Assembly: GCA_947631195.1 (NCBI GenBank) | Contig: CANRKK010000007.1 | Span: 1 to 64,000, forward strand | Reading direction: 5' to 3' | Length of the DNA: 64,000 nucleotides | DNA from: an uncultured Clostridia bacterium | GTDB lineage: Bacteria > Bacillota > Clostridia > Christensenellales > Borkfalkiaceae | In this document: positions 19,661 to 27,055 of the stretch, piece by piece | How positions within the stretch are numbered: the first letter of the stretch is position 1 | How the letters are laid out: each line of letters begins with the position of its first letter | Notes under the pieces: generated by a model | Databases searched by the model: none | What the model saw: only the letters and a program-made list of their open reading frames with translations | What the model was told of the DNA's origin: nothing | Program-made: the position numbers and the translations under genes

Positions 19661-20194
19661 ATGAAAAATTTTTGTATAGTTTTTGCGGTATTAATCATAA
19701 TAATTGCAACGGTAGCTTGCGCGGCGGCTATGGAGGCTCCCCGAACAGAGACGGAGTATCTCCGCATCCACGTGCGCGCCAATTCCAACAGCCAAACCGA
19801 CCAGTCGGTGAAGTACGAGGTGAAAGACGAAGTAGTCAAGTTTTTTACCCCGTACGCGGCGGAGTGCACCTCCAAGCAAAAAGCGGAGGAAATTTTATCC
19901 TCCCTTTTGCCTCAGATAGAGGAAGTGTGCGACGGCGTGCTTGCCAAAAACGGGTTCGGCTACGGCTCCCGCGCTTCGCTTAAGCGGGAAAAATTCCCGA
20001 CGAGGGTGTACGGCGATCTTACCCTCGAAGAGGGGATTTACGACGCGCTTATAATAGAGCTCGGCTCGGGCAAAGGCGACAATTGGTGGTGCGTCGTTTA
20101 TCCGCCGCTGTGCTTTACTTCGGGCAACGGGAACGTGCGCTACCGTTCGGCTATCTACGACATAGTGCGGAAGTTTTTTAACACGTCCGCTTAA
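19661..20194 (+). CDS. spoIIR: Stage II sporulation protein R
   Basis: The 177-residue protein has an N-terminal signal/transmembrane segment (about 3-24) and the family core YLRIHVRANSNS...DQ.VKYEVKDEVV. SpoIIR is secreted from the forespore and triggers SpoIIGA, which processes pro-sigma-E in the mother cell. The ATG at 19661 gives the usual length, although its RBS is weak. It precedes sleB and ypeB on the same strand with a 38-bp gap. Confidence 0.92.
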   Translation: MKNFCIVFAVLIIIIATVACAAAMEAPRTETEYLRIHVRANSNSQTDQSVKYEVKDEVVKFFTPYAAECTSKQKAEEILSSLLPQIEEVCDGVLAKNGFGYGSRASLKREKFPTRVYGDLTLEEGIYDALIIELGSGKGDNWWCVVYPPLCFTSGNGNVRYRSAIYDIVRKFFNTSA

Positions 20195-20232
20195 CATATT
20201 TTACGCTCGCCGTTTGCGGGCAAGGAGGAAAA

Positions 20233-20973
20233 ATGAAAAAAGCACTTAAAATGGGTGTGGCGTGCGTTGCGGTTGCCGCAGTGGGCTGCGCCACCGCCCT
20301 GTTCCAGATGGGACACACAAGCGATGAACTCGCCGCGCCCCCTTACGTTCAGACTGCTGTTTTGAAGCAGGGTGCAAGCGGCGGCGAAGTTAAGGAATTG
20401 CAGAGACGTTTAAAACAGTGGGGGTATTACTCGGGCGCGGTGGACGGAATTTACGGCAAGGCCACCGCGGAAGCCGTAAAGTACTTCCAGCGCAAAAACG
20501 GGCTTACGGCCGACGGCATTGCGGGCAAGGCCACCTTTGAGGCTTTGGGCATGAACGAATCGGCCAAGGCCCTTGAAAACGGCGGCGGGTCGTCCGGCGC
20601 GGGGGCAAACTCCAACTACACCAGCTCGGACACCTACCTTTTGGCAAAATGTATCTATGCCGAGGCGCGCGGGGAGAGCTATGCGGGACAGGTTGCCGTG
20701 GGCGCGGTCATTTTAAACCGCGTGCGCTCCTCTAAGTTCCCCAACACCATTTCGGGAGTAATATATCAGACGAACGCCTTTACCGCCGTATCGGACGGAC
20801 AGATAAACCTTGCGCCCGACAAAACGGCCATGAACGCCGCGCAGGACGCAATCAACGGCTGGGATCCCACCTACGGGTGCCTCTACTACTACAACCCCGC
20901 GGTCGCCACGAGCAGCTGGATATTCGGCAGGGAAACAGTCACCACGATAGGTAAACACGTATTTGCAATTTAG
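20233..20973 (+). CDS. sleB: Spore cortex-lytic enzyme SleB
   Basis: The 246-residue protein has an N-terminal signal segment, a PG_binding_1 domain (about 45-115, LKQGASGGEVKELQRRL) and a C-terminal Hydrolase_2 (SleB) domain from about residue 136 with AKCIYAEARGE and the catalytic Glu in that motif. SleB is a lytic transglycosylase that degrades cortex peptidoglycan during germination. It is followed after 10 bp by ypeB, its standard partner. The RBS AAGGAGG is strong. Confidence 0.93.
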   Translation: MKKALKMGVACVAVAAVGCATALFQMGHTSDELAAPPYVQTAVLKQGASGGEVKELQRRLKQWGYYSGAVDGIYGKATAEAVKYFQRKNGLTADGIAGKATFEALGMNESAKALENGGGSSGAGANSNYTSSDTYLLAKCIYAEARGESYAGQVAVGAVILNRVRSSKFPNTISGVIYQTNAFTAVSDGQINLAPDKTAMNAAQDAINGWDPTYGCLYYYNPAVATSSWIFGRETVTTIGKHVFAI

Positions 20974-20983
20974 GGGGTAAATT

Positions 20984-22852
20984 ATGGAGAAAAAACAAGT
21001 ATCGAGCGGCGCCGAAAAGGCGGAAAATCTCACCCGCAAAAAATCATCGAAACAAACTTCCGCAAAGCCCAAAACCAAGGCCGCGGTAAAGGATAAAACC
21101 GTAAAATCAACGGAGAAAACTCAACACGTTCCCGCAAAACAGCCCAAAAAGACGGCCAAGGAAAAGGTTGTGAACCAAAAGAAAGAGGCGCGGGAAAACA
21201 AAAAGATTTTAAAGGCGCAGATAAGGGCCGAAAAAAAGCAGAAGCGGCTTGAAAAAAAGCTGGACGCCAAGCAGAAAAAACTTGACAGGATTGCTATGTT
21301 AAAGGAGAGGCGCGCCGAAAGGAGAGAACAGAGAAAGGAGCGCAAGGCCCTTTTGAAGCAGGAGACCAAGGAGGCCAAAATAGAGCGCATACGCGCCGAA
21401 AAAGAGGCCAGAATACAGGCCAGGGTAGCCAAGCGCGAGGCGGCCGCGGCAGAGCGGCAGGCAAGGCGCGAACACCGCCTTAAAGTGCGCGCCGAAAAGC
21501 GCGCCGCCAAAAACGAAAAGAGGCACGCCCCCGGCTTCGGCGGCTGGCTTGCGGCCGTTATAAGTTTGGGCGTCGTCACCCTCGCGCTCGGCACGATGCT
21601 CGCGTTCGGCTGGATGTACACGGGCGGCATGCAGGCCGACATGGCCTCCATTCACACCGAGAGCCTGTACGAGCTGAACTCGGTTATAGACAACCTCGAC
21701 GCCAACCTCTCGAAGGCGCGCGTAGCCAACACGAGAAACGAGCAGGTTAAACTCCTCTCGGACATCGCCGTAGAGAGCGAGATGGCCGAAACCATTTTGG
21801 AGCGCTTCCCCATGGATATGCAGCTCACGCAGAACATGACGTCCTTCGTTAACAAAATGGGCGACAGCGCGCAGAGCATGCTGTATGCCGTGGCAAACGG
21901 CAAAAAACTCACCGACAGCCAGATAGCCACGCTCAACTATATGTACGAGACCAACAAGCAGCTGAAAGAGACGGTGAACGGCATTGCCTCCGCGGCGGGA
22001 GAGGGGGATATCCTCGACATGATGCGCGGCAACGCGGGCGGGATAATATACGTCGCCTTTGACGATATAGAGAACACCCCCGTGGAAGTTCCCACCGAGA
22101 TAAACGACGGACCCTTTGCCGAAAATACCGACAAGGTAAGCGCAAAAAATCTTTCGGGGCTGGACGAGATAAGCGCGGCCAAGGCCGAGGAGTTAGCGCA
22201 AAAATACTTTGCGGGCTACGGCGTCACGGGCGTCAACTGCACGGGCGAAGTGAATGCAAAGCAGATCGCCTGCTACAACGTGACCGTCTCCACCGACGAC
22301 GGCGACATGTGGGCGCAGATCTCCAAAAACGGCGGCAAGGTGGTTGAATTCAACAGCTACAAGGATTGCCCCGACAAAAACTTCTCCGTGGAGAGGTGCA
22401 CGGCCATTGCCGAGGACTTCCTCGAGGGCCTGGGCTATACGGGCATGAAGGCCGTGTGGACCAGCGAAAACGGCTCCACCTGCAACCTCAACTTTGCCTA
22501 CGTCGACGACGGCGTGATTGTCTACAGCGACATGGTAAAGGTGAAAGTGTGCGAGGAGCGCGGCGTCGTCACGGGCCTGGAGGCAATAAGCTACGTTCTG
22601 AACCACACGCAAAGGGATATCCCTTCCGCGGCGCTTTCCAAGGCGGAGGCAAGGGAAAAACTCAACACGAACCTTGAAATCAAGACTTCGCGCCTGACGC
22701 TGATTCCCGTCGAGGATGGCGAAAGACTCGCGTGGGAATTCTACGGAGTCTACGGCGACAACGACTACTACGTCTATGTGGACGCAAAGACCGGACAGGA
22801 AATCCGGCTGTTCACGGTCGTAGGCACCGCGCAGGGTCGCGCCCTCATCTAA
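20984..22852 (+). CDS. ypeB: Germination protein YpeB with long basic N-terminal extension
   Basis: Residues from about 185 onward match YpeB: one transmembrane helix (about 187-212), a helical PepSY-like region and a C-terminal pair of PepSY-type domains ending in YYVYVDAKTG. YpeB is needed to localise and stabilise SleB in the spore. The first 180 residues are almost wholly Lys/Arg/Glu/Ala, predicted as a long charged helix or coiled coil on the cytoplasmic side, and make the protein 622 residues against about 450 for typical YpeB. The RBS and start are clear (GGGGG six bases upstream), so the extension is probably real. Confidence 0.88.
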   Translation: MEKKQVSSGAEKAENLTRKKSSKQTSAKPKTKAAVKDKTVKSTEKTQHVPAKQPKKTAKEKVVNQKKEARENKKILKAQIRAEKKQKRLEKKLDAKQKKLDRIAMLKERRAERREQRKERKALLKQETKEAKIERIRAEKEARIQARVAKREAAAAERQARREHRLKVRAEKRAAKNEKRHAPGFGGWLAAVISLGVVTLALGTMLAFGWMYTGGMQADMASIHTESLYELNSVIDNLDANLSKARVANTRNEQVKLLSDIAVESEMAETILERFPMDMQLTQNMTSFVNKMGDSAQSMLYAVANGKKLTDSQIATLNYMYETNKQLKETVNGIASAAGEGDILDMMRGNAGGIIYVAFDDIENTPVEVPTEINDGPFAENTDKVSAKNLSGLDEISAAKAEELAQKYFAGYGVTGVNCTGEVNAKQIACYNVTVSTDDGDMWAQISKNGGKVVEFNSYKDCPDKNFSVERCTAIAEDFLEGLGYTGMKAVWTSENGSTCNLNFAYVDDGVIVYSDMVKVKVCEERGVVTGLEAISYVLNHTQRDIPSAALSKAEAREKLNTNLEIKTSRLTLIPVEDGERLAWEFYGVYGDNDYYVYVDAKTGQEIRLFTVVGTAQGRALI

Positions 22853-22888
22853 GCGTTCCGCTTAAGCACGGTTTCTTAATTGCTTAAC

Positions 22889-22918
22889 CGCTTGACCGGC
22901 CTTATCGCAGGTCAAGCG
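22889..22918 (+). terminator. Hairpin after ypeB
   Basis: CGCTTGACC/GGTCAAGCG perfect nine-bp stem. The following bases are not T-rich; the next copies of this hairpin in the R8 array are followed by TTTTGATTTT and are better terminators. Confidence 0.5.
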
Positions 22919-22970
22919 TAAGCGTTCCGCTTAAGCGAAGTGACTCCGCTGTCAGGTATCTTAATAACTT

Positions 22971-23165
22971 AACCGTTTGACTTGCCTTTGCGCTCGTCAA
23001 GCGGTTTTGATTTTAAGATATTCGGCCGCAGCGACACGCTGCCGTTTGACCGGCTTTATCGCTCGTCAAGCGGTTTTGATTTTAAGATATTCGGCCACAG
23101 CGACACGCTGCCGTTTGACAGGCTTTATCGCTCGTCAAGCGCTTTTATTTTTAAGATATTTTTTG
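22971..23165 (+). repeat. R8 tandem array of 69-bp hairpin units
   Basis: Units begin at 22973, 23042 and 23111, exactly 69 bp apart. Each has an inverted repeat CCG(C/T)TTGAC/GTCAAGCGG with a GGCTTTATCGCTC-like loop, followed by TTTTGATTTTAAGATATT. A related array with 84- and 67-bp spacing lies at 32.64-32.87 kb. Confidence 0.85.
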
Positions 23166-23432
23166 GGCGAAACGGGCGTTACGGCCTCAACAAGCGTTAG
23201 CCATTCATTCCGCTGAGCGCTACAGACCGTTTCAACAGGGTTCACAAAAATTTTCGTGCGGTTGCGCGCCCTCAAATTTTTCGTGAGTTTGGGCGGCGCT
23301 GCCGCCCTTGCCGCCATTCTAAGGGCGCGCATATTATATAATGGCGGCAATTCCCACCGCTCAGGCGCAGGTATGCGCAAATTGTGTGCGCTGGCGCAAG
23401 CGTAGCTTGCTTGCGCCGTTTATTATTTTAAA
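23162..23432 (-). repeat. R4 plus R1 five-hairpin element, copy b
   Basis: R4 (23162-23236) joins R1 (23241-23432), both reading on the minus strand. Stems: H5 23241-23286, H4 GGGCGGC/GCCGCCC (23291-23307), H3 TTGCCGCCATT/AATGGCGGCAA (23308-23350), H1 GGCGCAAGC/GCTTGCGCC (23393-23417). The H3 arms differ from copy a at three paired positions and remain complementary. Confidence 0.87.
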
Positions 23433-23451
23433 ATATTTAAAGCGTAAATTA

Positions 23452-23640
23452 AGCCGTGTCATTTCGAGTCGAAGGGAGACCCGCTGTAAGCGGGCAACCG
23501 AGCGAGATAATCCCCCTGTGGCTGCTCTTGGCCGGATAGGACGGCAACCCAAAAAACCGTGCCATCTTCTGTCGCCGACGGGGGGTGTCACAAAGTGACG
23601 GGTGGGAGAGGCGGTCGCCTTTCGCACTGTGCTGTTTCGC
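23452..23640 (+). repeat. R5 repeat (GTCATTTCGAG family)
   Basis: Begins GTCATTTCGAGTCGAAGGG and continues with GAGATAATCCCCC and GTCGCCGACGGGGG blocks that recur at 33.2, 46.8, 60.6 and 63.4 kb. No gene in this stretch. Confidence 0.7.
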
Positions 23641-23651
23641 GCCCTTATGTA

Positions 23652-23697
23652 AGCAAATAAAAACTGCGGAGGTTTTTCTCCGCAGTTTTTATTTGCT
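23652..23697. terminator. Bidirectional terminator overlapping the XRE stop codon
   Basis: A perfect 20-bp stem with a six-base loop and A/T-rich outer arms. It contains the stop codon (23691-23689) of the XRE gene. The core ACTGCGGAG/CTCCGCAGT is almost the same as the terminator at 25109. Confidence 0.85.
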
Positions 23698-24021
23698 CCT
23701 GTTTTCAAGCAGCAACCTGATAAACGACCTCACAAGTTTTTTCTCATTCTCGTTGAGTAATTTAAACTCTTCTCCTATTTCTTTTACATAATATTGTTCC
23801 GTCCGTATTGACGCCCCGCTTAAAAAATCGCTCAAATCGCAATTCAAAACGGAAGCAATTTCGGCTAACAAATCCAGACTTATTTTTGTTGCCCCACGCT
23901 CCACCTGACTGACATATCCTATGGTAACATCCAATAGTTCGGCAAGTTTCTCCTGCGTATATCCCATACGTTTGCGTGCGAGCCGTATTCTCTCCCCAAT
24001 CATTTTGAAATCTACGTTCAT
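23689..24021 (-). CDS. XRE family transcriptional regulator
   Basis: The 110-residue protein has an HTH_3 domain (about 8-65; RIRLARKRMGYTQEKLAELLDVTIGYVSQVERG). A short helical C-terminal tail may serve for dimerisation. It is divergent from two small membrane protein genes and two TAGCTA palindromes lie in the shared region, so it probably controls itself and them. Coding sequence here is more A/T-rich than in neighbouring genes. Confidence 0.85.
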   Translation of the reverse strand: MNVDFKMIGERIRLARKRMGYTQEKLAELLDVTIGYVSQVERGATKISLDLLAEIASVLNCDLSDFLSGASIRTEQYYVKEIGEEFKLLNENEKKLVRSFIRLLLENRSK

Positions 24022-24032
24022 ATGCCCTCTCC

Positions 24033-24059
24033 ATAGCTATCATATAACAGTAATAGCTA
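24033..24059. promoter_or_regulatory. Candidate operator of the XRE regulator
   Basis: Two ATAGCTA blocks (24033-24039 and 24053-24059), each centred on palindromic TAGCTA, are spaced 20 bp, about two helical turns, just upstream of the XRE start. Confidence 0.5.
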
Positions 24060-24099
24060 AAAAAGAAGATATTTATAAGTATAATTATAGTTATAAGTG

Positions 24100-24128
24100 T
24101 TGACTTTTGTAAATTGTTGTAGTATAAT
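24100..24128 (+). promoter_or_regulatory. Promoter of the small membrane protein pair
   Basis: TTGACT (24100-24105), 17-bp spacer, TATAAT (24123-24128). Confidence 0.78.
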
Positions 24129-24159
24129 TGGCTCACAATCAAGCACAAAGGAGAAAATC

Positions 24160-24519
24160 ATGTATCAAATTCAAAGTGAACAGGAAGTTGCTCTGCGGCA
24201 ACTTTTGAAGAGAAGAAACCTTTACACTGTTTTGTTTGTTATCGCCCTTTTGGGCGGCGGCACGTTGGGAATTATACCGGCAATAGGGTGGTATGTTTCG
24301 GCAGCGCTTTTGGCTGTCGCAGGCATTTTTGCCGGACTTGGGCTTTACTGCATAAATTGTTACCGCTATACCAAATCTAACGGAGCAAAAAAAGGCGGCG
24401 GACTTTGGTGGTGGATACTGTTCCTGTTTGGCTTAATATTCATACCCGCTATAACCGTTTTCATAGTTGGCAGAATTCGCCCGCTTGCGGAAAAGCTGCT
24501 GGGAGTTGAATTGAAATGA
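24160..24519 (+). CDS. Small membrane protein, unknown
   Basis: The 119-residue protein has three predicted transmembrane segments (about 19-39, 41-62 and 78-100) and charged ends. The start is fixed by AAAGGAG nine bases upstream. Its stop overlaps the next ATG (ATGA). I do not recognise the family; the first two helices resemble a DUF-type small-integral-membrane fold only in layout. Confidence 0.75.
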   Translation: MYQIQSEQEVALRQLLKRRNLYTVLFVIALLGGGTLGIIPAIGWYVSAALLAVAGIFAGLGLYCINCYRYTKSNGAKKGGGLWWWILFLFGLIFIPAITVFIVGRIRPLAEKLLGVELK

Positions 24520-25103
24520 TTGAATATTCATCGCACAGAATTGATCCGTCCATAGAGAACGAATTTTTGCAGCTAAAGGAATGTTTCGGCTGGCACCTTG
24601 TGGATTCAAATGAAGTTTATAACGAAAATACTTACGTTTCCAACATAAAAACCACAAGCTACGATGGCGTTTTTGGCAGCTTTATGCGCGGATTTACCGG
24701 CAACGACGGAAAAATCGAAGTCACCACTCAAACCAACGTAACGAATTATATTCACATGCGTTTTGCGCGTGATACCGATATTTCACATTACGATCAAATC
24801 CGCTCCAACGAAGAAAAGTTTTGGAACTATGCTGAGACGCTTCCTCCCAACAAACCCGTAAAAGCCACGGCGATAGGAGCCGTAGCCGCTGCCCTTATAT
24901 TCATTTCGCTTTTTATGTCTATTATTACCGGAACCGGCGCAGCCGTTTGGGAAATTGCGGTATGCGTGGCAGTACCCACGATTGCCGCATTGGTCATAAT
25001 TTTTATGTGGCGACACTACAAAAAAAGAAATAATTTTTATCATTATGCCATGGAACAGGCGCAAAAACTCCTTTCCGAATCAAAAGATTTGCTTTACACA
25101 TAA
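24516..25103 (+). CDS. Membrane protein with N-terminal cytoplasmic domain, unknown
   Basis: The 195-residue protein has a soluble N-terminal region (about 1-110) with a Y-x-H-M-R-F-x-R-D motif, then two transmembrane helices (about 115-140 and 145-165) and a charged tail. It is translationally coupled to the preceding small membrane protein. The pair plus the XRE gene look like a self-contained regulated cassette. No function is assigned. Confidence 0.75.
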   Translation: MIEYSSHRIDPSIENEFLQLKECFGWHLVDSNEVYNENTYVSNIKTTSYDGVFGSFMRGFTGNDGKIEVTTQTNVTNYIHMRFARDTDISHYDQIRSNEEKFWNYAETLPPNKPVKATAIGAVAAALIFISLFMSIITGTGAAVWEIAVCVAVPTIAALVIIFMWRHYKKRNNFYHYAMEQAQKLLSESKDLLYT

Positions 25104-25108
25104 CATGC

Positions 25109-25138
25109 AAAAAACTGCGGAATTTTCCGCAGTTTTTT
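25109..25138 (+). terminator. Terminator of the membrane protein pair
   Basis: AAAAAACTGCGGAA/TTCCGCAGTTTTTT, four bp after the stop codon. Bidirectional in form. Confidence 0.9.
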
Positions 25139-25261
25139 CACTTTTTGCACCGCAACGTTATTTACTCACCGCGCAGCATGACAGAGAAAGATGGTTGCTC
25201 CCACCTGCCCTTTCAGGGCACCCTCCCCCGTTACACGGAAGAGGGCATGGTTTGGGTTGCA

Positions 25262-25456
25262 ATTATTTTAAAATAATAATGTTGCAAGCAGGGTTTCCCT
25301 GCGCAGCAAGACCCGATTTGCGCACACTTGCGCCTCAGCGGGGTGAATTGCCGCGATTATATAATATGCGCGCCCTTATTAATCGCGGCAAGTGGGGCTG
25401 GCCCCTCAAACTCACGAAAAATCGCAGCGCCCGCAACGGCGCGAGATTTTTGTGAA
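25262..25456 (+). repeat. R1 five-hairpin element, copy c
   Basis: H1 has inner stem GCAGGG/CCCTGC; H2 GCGCA/TGCGC; H3 25348-25391 (as copy a); H4 GGGGC/GCCCC; H5 25412-25456 with inner stem GCGCC/GGCGC in place of GTGCG/CGCAC. A CTCCCACCTGCCC module precedes it (25200-25255), as before copy a. Confidence 0.87.
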
Positions 25457-25460
25457 TTTT

Positions 25461-25500
25461 GTTAACATTATTGGGGGGGTGGGTGGGACAAAATAAAAAA
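25461..25500 (+). repeat. R7 repeat with G-quadruplex-type G run
   Basis: GTTAACATTATT followed by GGGGGGGTGGGTGGG (25473-25487), then A-rich sequence. Four G runs of three or more with one-base loops fit the G-quadruplex rule. The same module lies at 55.5, 60.5 and 63.1 kb, and a decayed one at 60.8 kb. Confidence 0.8.
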
Positions 25501-25589
25501 AGAAAAGCAACGTGACGTTACATCCGAGTTTCTTTATTGCGATAATGATGGACTTGCTTTTTCGCACGTCAACCTTTAATGACAATCCC

Positions 25590-26015
25590 CTCAGTCACCT
25601 ATCGGTGACAGCTTTCTCACACGGCGTAAGGACAACGCCGTGTTCGGGCACCGTTCGCGCGGGACGTATGCGCTCACTCATCTCGCGCGGCAAAACAGCG
25701 CACTGTGCTGTTTTGAGAACTCCGCGCTCGTCCTACTAAAGGGAGCCAAGGGGAGATGCGTTTCATCCAACCTCGACCAGCCCACCATGGGATTCTCTCG
25801 CGCTCCGCGACTCGAAATGACACGGAGTAATGGGCGCAGTACATATTTTAAAATTGCGGGAGCTGCATTTACGAAGTATGCAACGGGTCAGAAACAAGCA
25901 AGACAAGGCGCGCGCGAATTGGCAAGGGGAGCGTACACAGACGTACGTGACCCGCAGACAAGCGGAGCGCAACACAGTATTGCGAAGTTTATCACCCGTT
26001 GGCGGGAGCCAAGGG
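25590..26015. repeat. Repeat island: R2 then R3
   Basis: R2 at 25590-25750 (minus orientation) is followed by a R5-like remnant and by R3 at about 25864-26015. The remaining 26016-26096 carries a R2 fragment. No gene is supported in 25104-26096. Confidence 0.7.
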
Positions 26016-26096
26016 GGAAGGAGCGGGTGACAGCTTTCTCACACGGCGCAAGGAATAACGTGGGGAGCGCAAGTGAAAAGGGTGCCTCGGTTGCTC

Positions 26097-26918
26097 CTAC
26101 GGGCGCTTGCAGCAATAGGCTATGCCCGCGGCGGCGGGGCCGATGTGCGCGCCGATGACGGGGCATATGTTGCATTTTTCGGTGTAGTTTATGCCGAGCT
26201 TTGAAAAGAGCGCGACGGCGTTTTTGTCGGTCATGGAATACATAAGATACACCGGCCGCCCGAAGTCTATTTCGTCCCTCTGCACCGCGCTGCGGATATA
26301 TTCGAAGCTCCGCGCCATGGTTATCTGCTTTGACAGCAGCGCAACTTCCCCTCTTTCGTTTACGGTTACCACGGGCTTTATCCTAAGCGCCATGCCCAGC
26401 GTTGCCGCCGCCTTGGATATCCTGCCGCCCTTTGCCAAATAATTTAAGGTGTCCGGCACGGCGTAGAGCTTTATTTTGGGGCGGTATGCTCCAAGTATTT
26501 CAATTATCTCCGCCGCGCTCTTTTGCCTGTTTGCCGCCGCCTCCAAAACGAGCATTTTCAGCATGACGGTGGTGCACTTTCCGTCATACACGTACACGTT
26601 TTTGTACTTTTCCGCCGCCTCCCTGCACCGCTCGTACGAGCCCGAAAGCGCCGAGGATATCGGCAAAATCAAGACCTCGTCGGCCATTGACAGCGCGCCC
26701 TCCACCGCCCGCTCTATCTGCTCCGAATTTAGCTGCGCCGTGTGCGGAAAATCGCGGGACGTGTTGAGTTTTTTATAAAATTCTTCGGTTTTTATGTCCA
26801 CTCCGTCGCGGTATTCCTCCGCTCCGAAAATCACAGTGAGGGGCATTACGGTGACGCCGAGCGCCTCGGCCTCCTCACGGGAAATATTGCTTGACGAATC
26901 GGTTATTATAGCAACCAT
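26097..26918 (-). CDS. DegV family fatty-acid-binding protein
   Basis: The 273-residue protein has the DegV N-terminal strand VAIITDSSSNIS, the SGSYERC segment that lines the lipid pocket, and TLNYLAKGGRISKAAA. DegV/FakB proteins bind a fatty acid for phosphorylation by FakA; the fakA partner is not in the window. Length is normal. The last codons border repeat DNA. Confidence 0.9.
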   Translation of the reverse strand: MVAIITDSSSNISREEAEALGVTVMPLTVIFGAEEYRDGVDIKTEEFYKKLNTSRDFPHTAQLNSEQIERAVEGALSMADEVLILPISSALSGSYERCREAAEKYKNVYVYDGKCTTVMLKMLVLEAAANRQKSAAEIIEILGAYRPKIKLYAVPDTLNYLAKGGRISKAAATLGMALRIKPVVTVNERGEVALLSKQITMARSFEYIRSAVQRDEIDFGRPVYLMYSMTDKNAVALFSKLGINYTEKCNICPVIGAHIGPAAAGIAYCCKRP

Positions 26919-26987
26919 CTTACTACCTGCCGCAAAAAATTTTTTATCTCCTTATTTTCCCCCGCGCGTCTGTTTTAGTGTAACATC

Positions 26988-27019
26988 AAAAAACCCCGCA
27001 GTCAAGCAAATGCAGGGTT
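26988..27019 (-). terminator. Terminator of the G3E GTPase operon
   Basis: AACCCTGCA/TGCGGGGTT stem followed on the minus strand by TTTTTT. Confidence 0.8.
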
Positions 27020-27055
27020 TTATTAAACACTTTTATTAAATTTGTCTAAAAACTT

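Noticed and set aside
22971-23165. CRISPR array
   Set aside because: The 69-bp units are repeated in full with no variable spacers, and no cas genes are near.
25640-26158. A 172-codon frame in the 25.6 kb island, and similar frames near 33.3, 46.8 and 63.0 kb
   Set aside because: These share peptides only because they overlie R2/R3/R5 repeats; frames shift between copies and start sites and RBSs are missing.
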